From positions 1,474,794-1,482,775 of the forward strand of contig CM001047.1 of assembly GCA_000183865.1 (NCBI GenBank): DNA of 7,982 nucleotides, written 5' to 3'. This document shows, one piece after another, positions 6,560 through 7,982 of the stretch (its first letter is position 1; the number at the start of each line of letters is the position of its first letter). This DNA comes from Listeria marthii FSL S4-120. Lineage in GTDB: Bacteria > Bacillota > Bacilli > Lactobacillales > Listeriaceae. The translations under genes and the position numbers were made by a program. Under the pieces are notes generated by a model. The model was given only the letters and a program-made list of their open reading frames with translations. It did not search any database and had not been told where the DNA came from.

Positions 6560-6588
6560 ATTTTACCTTAATTTTCTCTATTTGACAA
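6560..6588 (-). promoter_or_regulatory. Sigma-A promoter of greA
   Basis: TTGTCA (6588-6583) and TAAAAT (6565-6560) each match the consensus at five of six positions and are separated by exactly 17 nt. Transcription would begin near 6553, about 143 nt upstream of the greA start. It lies just after the udk stop, so greA, the yrrS-like gene and possibly mtnN can be expressed independently of udk. Confidence 0.8.
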
Positions 6589-6602
6589 GTGATACCTGTT
6601 GT

Positions 6603-7232
6603 TTATACATGTTTTTGCAAGATTGATTCAATTTTTGTTGTCATTAAATCGATTGCTACGTGGTTCTCGCCGCCTTCTGGGATGATAATATCGGCAAATT
6701 TTTTCGTTGGCTCAATGAATTCATTATGCATCGGTTTAACGACGGAAAGGTATTGCTCGATTACAGAATCCATCGTCCGGCCACGTTCTTTCATATCACG
6801 TAACAGCCGGCGAATAAAACGAATATCGTCATCTGTATCGACATACACCTTGATATCCATTAAGTCTCTAAGTCGTTTATCTTCTAAAATTAAAATACCT
6901 TCTAAAATGATTACTTCCCGTGGTTCTTGGATTTCTACTTCTTCTTTTCGTGTATATTTGGCATAGTCGTAAATTGGTTTTTCGATTGTTTCATAACGAC
7001 GCAATGCCGCAATATGCGAAATAAGTAAATCGGTATCAAAGGCTAACGGATGATCATAGTTCACTTTTAATCTATCTTCAAAACTAATGTTTGCTTGGTC
7101 GTGATAATAGACGTCTTGGGCAATCATCAAAATCGAGTGACCGCTAAAATGGTCGCAAATCGCTTTTGTTACGCTAGTCTTTCCTGAACCTGAACCGCCA
7201 GTTACGCCGACTACGATTGGTTTTTTTGTCAT
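6603..7232 (-). CDS. udk: Uridine (uridine-cytidine) kinase
   Basis: It phosphorylates uridine and cytidine to UMP and CMP in pyrimidine salvage, in the cytosol. The protein is 209 aa, the typical length (E. coli Udk 213). Visible are the Walker A loop GGSGSGKT (12-19), QDVYY (39-43, where the family usually has QDSYY) with Asp40 as likely catalytic base, NYDHPLAFD (58-66), [10 protein letters not shown] (86-95), EGILIL in the Walker B position, and the lid segment [12 protein letters not shown]. The ATG at 7232-7230 overlaps the trmR stop as ATGA, and its GGAGG (7243-7239), 6 nt upstream, is encoded in the last trmR codons, so translation is coupled. No clear terminator follows; the greA promoter begins 14 nt beyond the stop. 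Confidence 0.96.
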   Translation of the reverse strand: MTKKPIVVGVTGGSGSGKTSVTKAICDHFSGHSILMIAQDVYYHDQANISFEDRLKVNYDHPLAFDTDLLISHIAALRRYETIEKPIYDYAKYTRKEEVEIQEPREVIILEGILILEDKRLRDLMDIKVYVDTDDDIRFIRRLLRDMKERGRTMDSVIEQYLSVVKPMHNEFIEPTKKFADIIIPEGGENHVAIDLMTTKIESILQKHV

Positions 7233-7882
7233 GATACGCCTCCAGTTTTCTTTCTTTTGGAAATAGATAAGCCGTCCCCGAGTGGAATGGTAGTTGTGTC
7301 AAAATCAGGATGTGTTACTAAGAAATCATTAAAATGGCGCATTTTTCTAGCAACACGTAATTTGCGTTGTTTTTCTGGTGACATATCCAGCGCTAATCCT
7401 TTGAAAAGAACATTATCACTGTAAATAACCCCATTTTCAGCTAAAGAACCGGTATAAATATGGAAAAATTTCTCGTATTGCGCTTTTGCTGCATCGATAA
7501 AGATTGCATCAAATGGTCCATGAGCCAAAATTTCTTCTGCGCCTTCAATAGCATCTGTTAATAATGGTTTTACTCTGTCAGATGCTCCGTAACGTTGAAT
7601 ATTATGTACGGCTTGTTTGTATCGTTCTTCATCGCGTTCAACGGTAATGATTTTTACATCAGGAAGTTGATCTGCCATTTTTAAAGCAGAATAACCAATT
7701 GCTGTTCCTAGCTCTAATATCCGCTTTGGCTTTTGAATATCTAAAATCTGTAATAAGCAATGTAAAGAATCTGGCTCCATAATGGGCACTTCATTTTCCT
7801 CTGCATAAGCCTCAAGCTCTTCAAAAAAAGGCGTGCTCTTAGGAATATGTTTTAATAAATAATCATGAATAATGTCATTCAC
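7229..7882 (-). CDS. trmR: tRNA 5-hydroxyuridine O-methyltransferase TrmR (YrrM family)
   Basis: This class I SAM-dependent O-methyltransferase is related to the metal-dependent COMT group. B. subtilis YrrM was shown to be TrmR, which methylates 5-hydroxyuridine at tRNA position 34 to 5-methoxyuridine; that activity is transferred here by similarity. The 217-aa protein has SAM motif [10 protein letters not shown] (57-65), acidic Glu82 for the SAM ribose, and predicted metal ligands Asp130 (in FIDAAK), Asp156 and Asn157 (in SDNVLFKG). The start is GTG at 7882-7880 with a modest AGGGGA (7896-7891) site. The stop overlaps the udk ATG. In B. subtilis two U32-peptidase-like genes (trhP1/trhP2) making the hydroxyuridine lie between trmR and udk; here they are missing. 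A long hairpin lies just upstream. Older annotations call this family a caffeoyl-CoA O-methyltransferase, which is misleading. Confidence 0.88.
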   Translation of the reverse strand: MNDIIHDYLLKHIPKSTPFFEELEAYAEENEVPIMEPDSLHCLLQILDIQKPKRILELGTAIGYSALKMADQLPDVKIITVERDEERYKQAVHNIQRYGASDRVKPLLTDAIEGAEEILAHGPFDAIFIDAAKAQYEKFFHIYTGSLAENGVIYSDNVLFKGLALDMSPEKQRKLRVARKMRHFNDFLVTHPDFDTTTIPLGDGLSISKRKKTGGVS

Positions 7883-7890
7883 TGCTAGGA

Positions 7891-7896
7891 TCCCCT
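7891..7896 (-). promoter_or_regulatory. Weak ribosome binding site of trmR
   Basis: AGGGGA precedes GTG 7882-7880, with 9 nt after AGGGG. It is weaker than the other sites in the window and, with the GTG start, suggests modest translation or coupling with upstream translation. Confidence 0.6.
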
Positions 7897-7903
7897 ATCT
7901 TTT

Positions 7904-7953
7904 AACAAACAAAGCACCTGCCAAAAACATGCGAAACATGCTTCTGACAAGTG
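7904..7953 (-). terminator. 17-bp hairpin upstream of trmR, terminator or attenuator
   Basis: As minus-strand RNA, 7953-7937 pairs without interruption with 7931-7915 (17 bp, four of them G-U) around a UUUCG loop, followed by CUUUGUUUGUU (7914-7904). The plus strand would have four mismatches instead, so the structure belongs to transcripts entering trmR. It may be the terminator of the upstream gene, but only 21 nt separate its tail from the trmR start and no promoter is visible there, so read-through must occur. Confidence 0.65.
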
Positions 7954-7963
7954 GGTGTTTTAA

Positions 7964-7982
7964 TTATTTTTCGTAATATGCT
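7964..7982 (-). CDS. Probable C-terminal end of the upstream gene (mltG/yrrL?), partial
   Basis: A minus-strand frame enters from the window edge and reads AYYEK followed by TAA at 7966-7964. The gene upstream of yrrM in B. subtilis and Listeria is yrrL/mltG, an endolytic murein transglycosylase, and such a charged aromatic tail would be compatible. Five codons cannot establish identity; the call rests on remembered gene order and on the hairpin that begins 10 nt after the stop. Confidence 0.35.

Noticed and set aside
6583..6597. Small hairpin ACAGGU/ACUUGU just after the udk stop, considered as a udk terminator.
   Set aside because: Only 6 bp with a wobble pair and a 3-nt loop, no U tract, and it overlaps the -35 element of the greA promoter.
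1..7982. Search for a defence system, prophage, insertion sequence, CRISPR array or riboswitch.
   Set aside because: All coding space is taken by conserved housekeeping genes, there are no direct-repeat arrays or terminal inverted repeats, and none of the short leaders matches a riboswitch core I recognise.

Overview
This window looks like chromosomal housekeeping DNA from a low-GC Firmicute, most likely Listeria (sensu stricto group). That assignment rests on AT-rich sequence, strong AAGGAGG-type ribosome binding sites, protein sequences close to Bacillus subtilis YqeG, YqeH, YrrM, YrrS and GreA, and a gene order I recall from Listeria. It is inferred, not proven by a search. I see no mobile element, CRISPR array, tRNA or rRNA, and no sign of recent transfer.

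Layout. Left block (1-2501, minus strand): yqeG, yqeH, aroE and the first nine codons of yhbY. The genes are tightly packed, with a 4-base TTGA overlap between yqeG and yqeH and a TAATG junction between aroE and yhbY, so this is one operon combining ribosome assembly with the shikimate pathway. A 163-bp gap (2487-2649) holds divergent promoters. Middle (2650-4458, plus strand): a single M3 metallopeptidase gene, pepF, with an extended -10 promoter and a strong terminator. That terminator fills the whole 35-bp space before the convergent mtnN gene and works in both directions. Right block (4494-7982, minus strand): transcription runs from a probable mltG tail at the window edge through trmR, udk, greA, a yrrS-like gene and mtnN. 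trmR and udk overlap by ATGA. greA has its own good promoter and a leader of about 140 nt.

Function. The right block joins tRNA wobble-uridine methylation (TrmR), pyrimidine salvage (Udk), rescue of backtracked RNA polymerase (GreA), an uncharacterised membrane protein (YrrS-like) and detoxification of S-adenosylhomocysteine (MtnN), which is the by-product of methylation by enzymes such as TrmR. The left block makes an HAD phosphatase, a 30S-assembly GTPase, shikimate dehydrogenase and a ribosome-associated RNA-binding protein.

The less ordinary content lies between the genes. Three RNA hairpins are placed where they could control trmR, greA and mtnN. Two of them pair fully only as minus-strand RNA because of G-U wobbles. 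Five of the ten gene starts visible here are TTG or GTG, and several gene starts have to be moved inward from the longest open frame to fit the ribosome binding site. I found no evidence of a new defence or mobile system.
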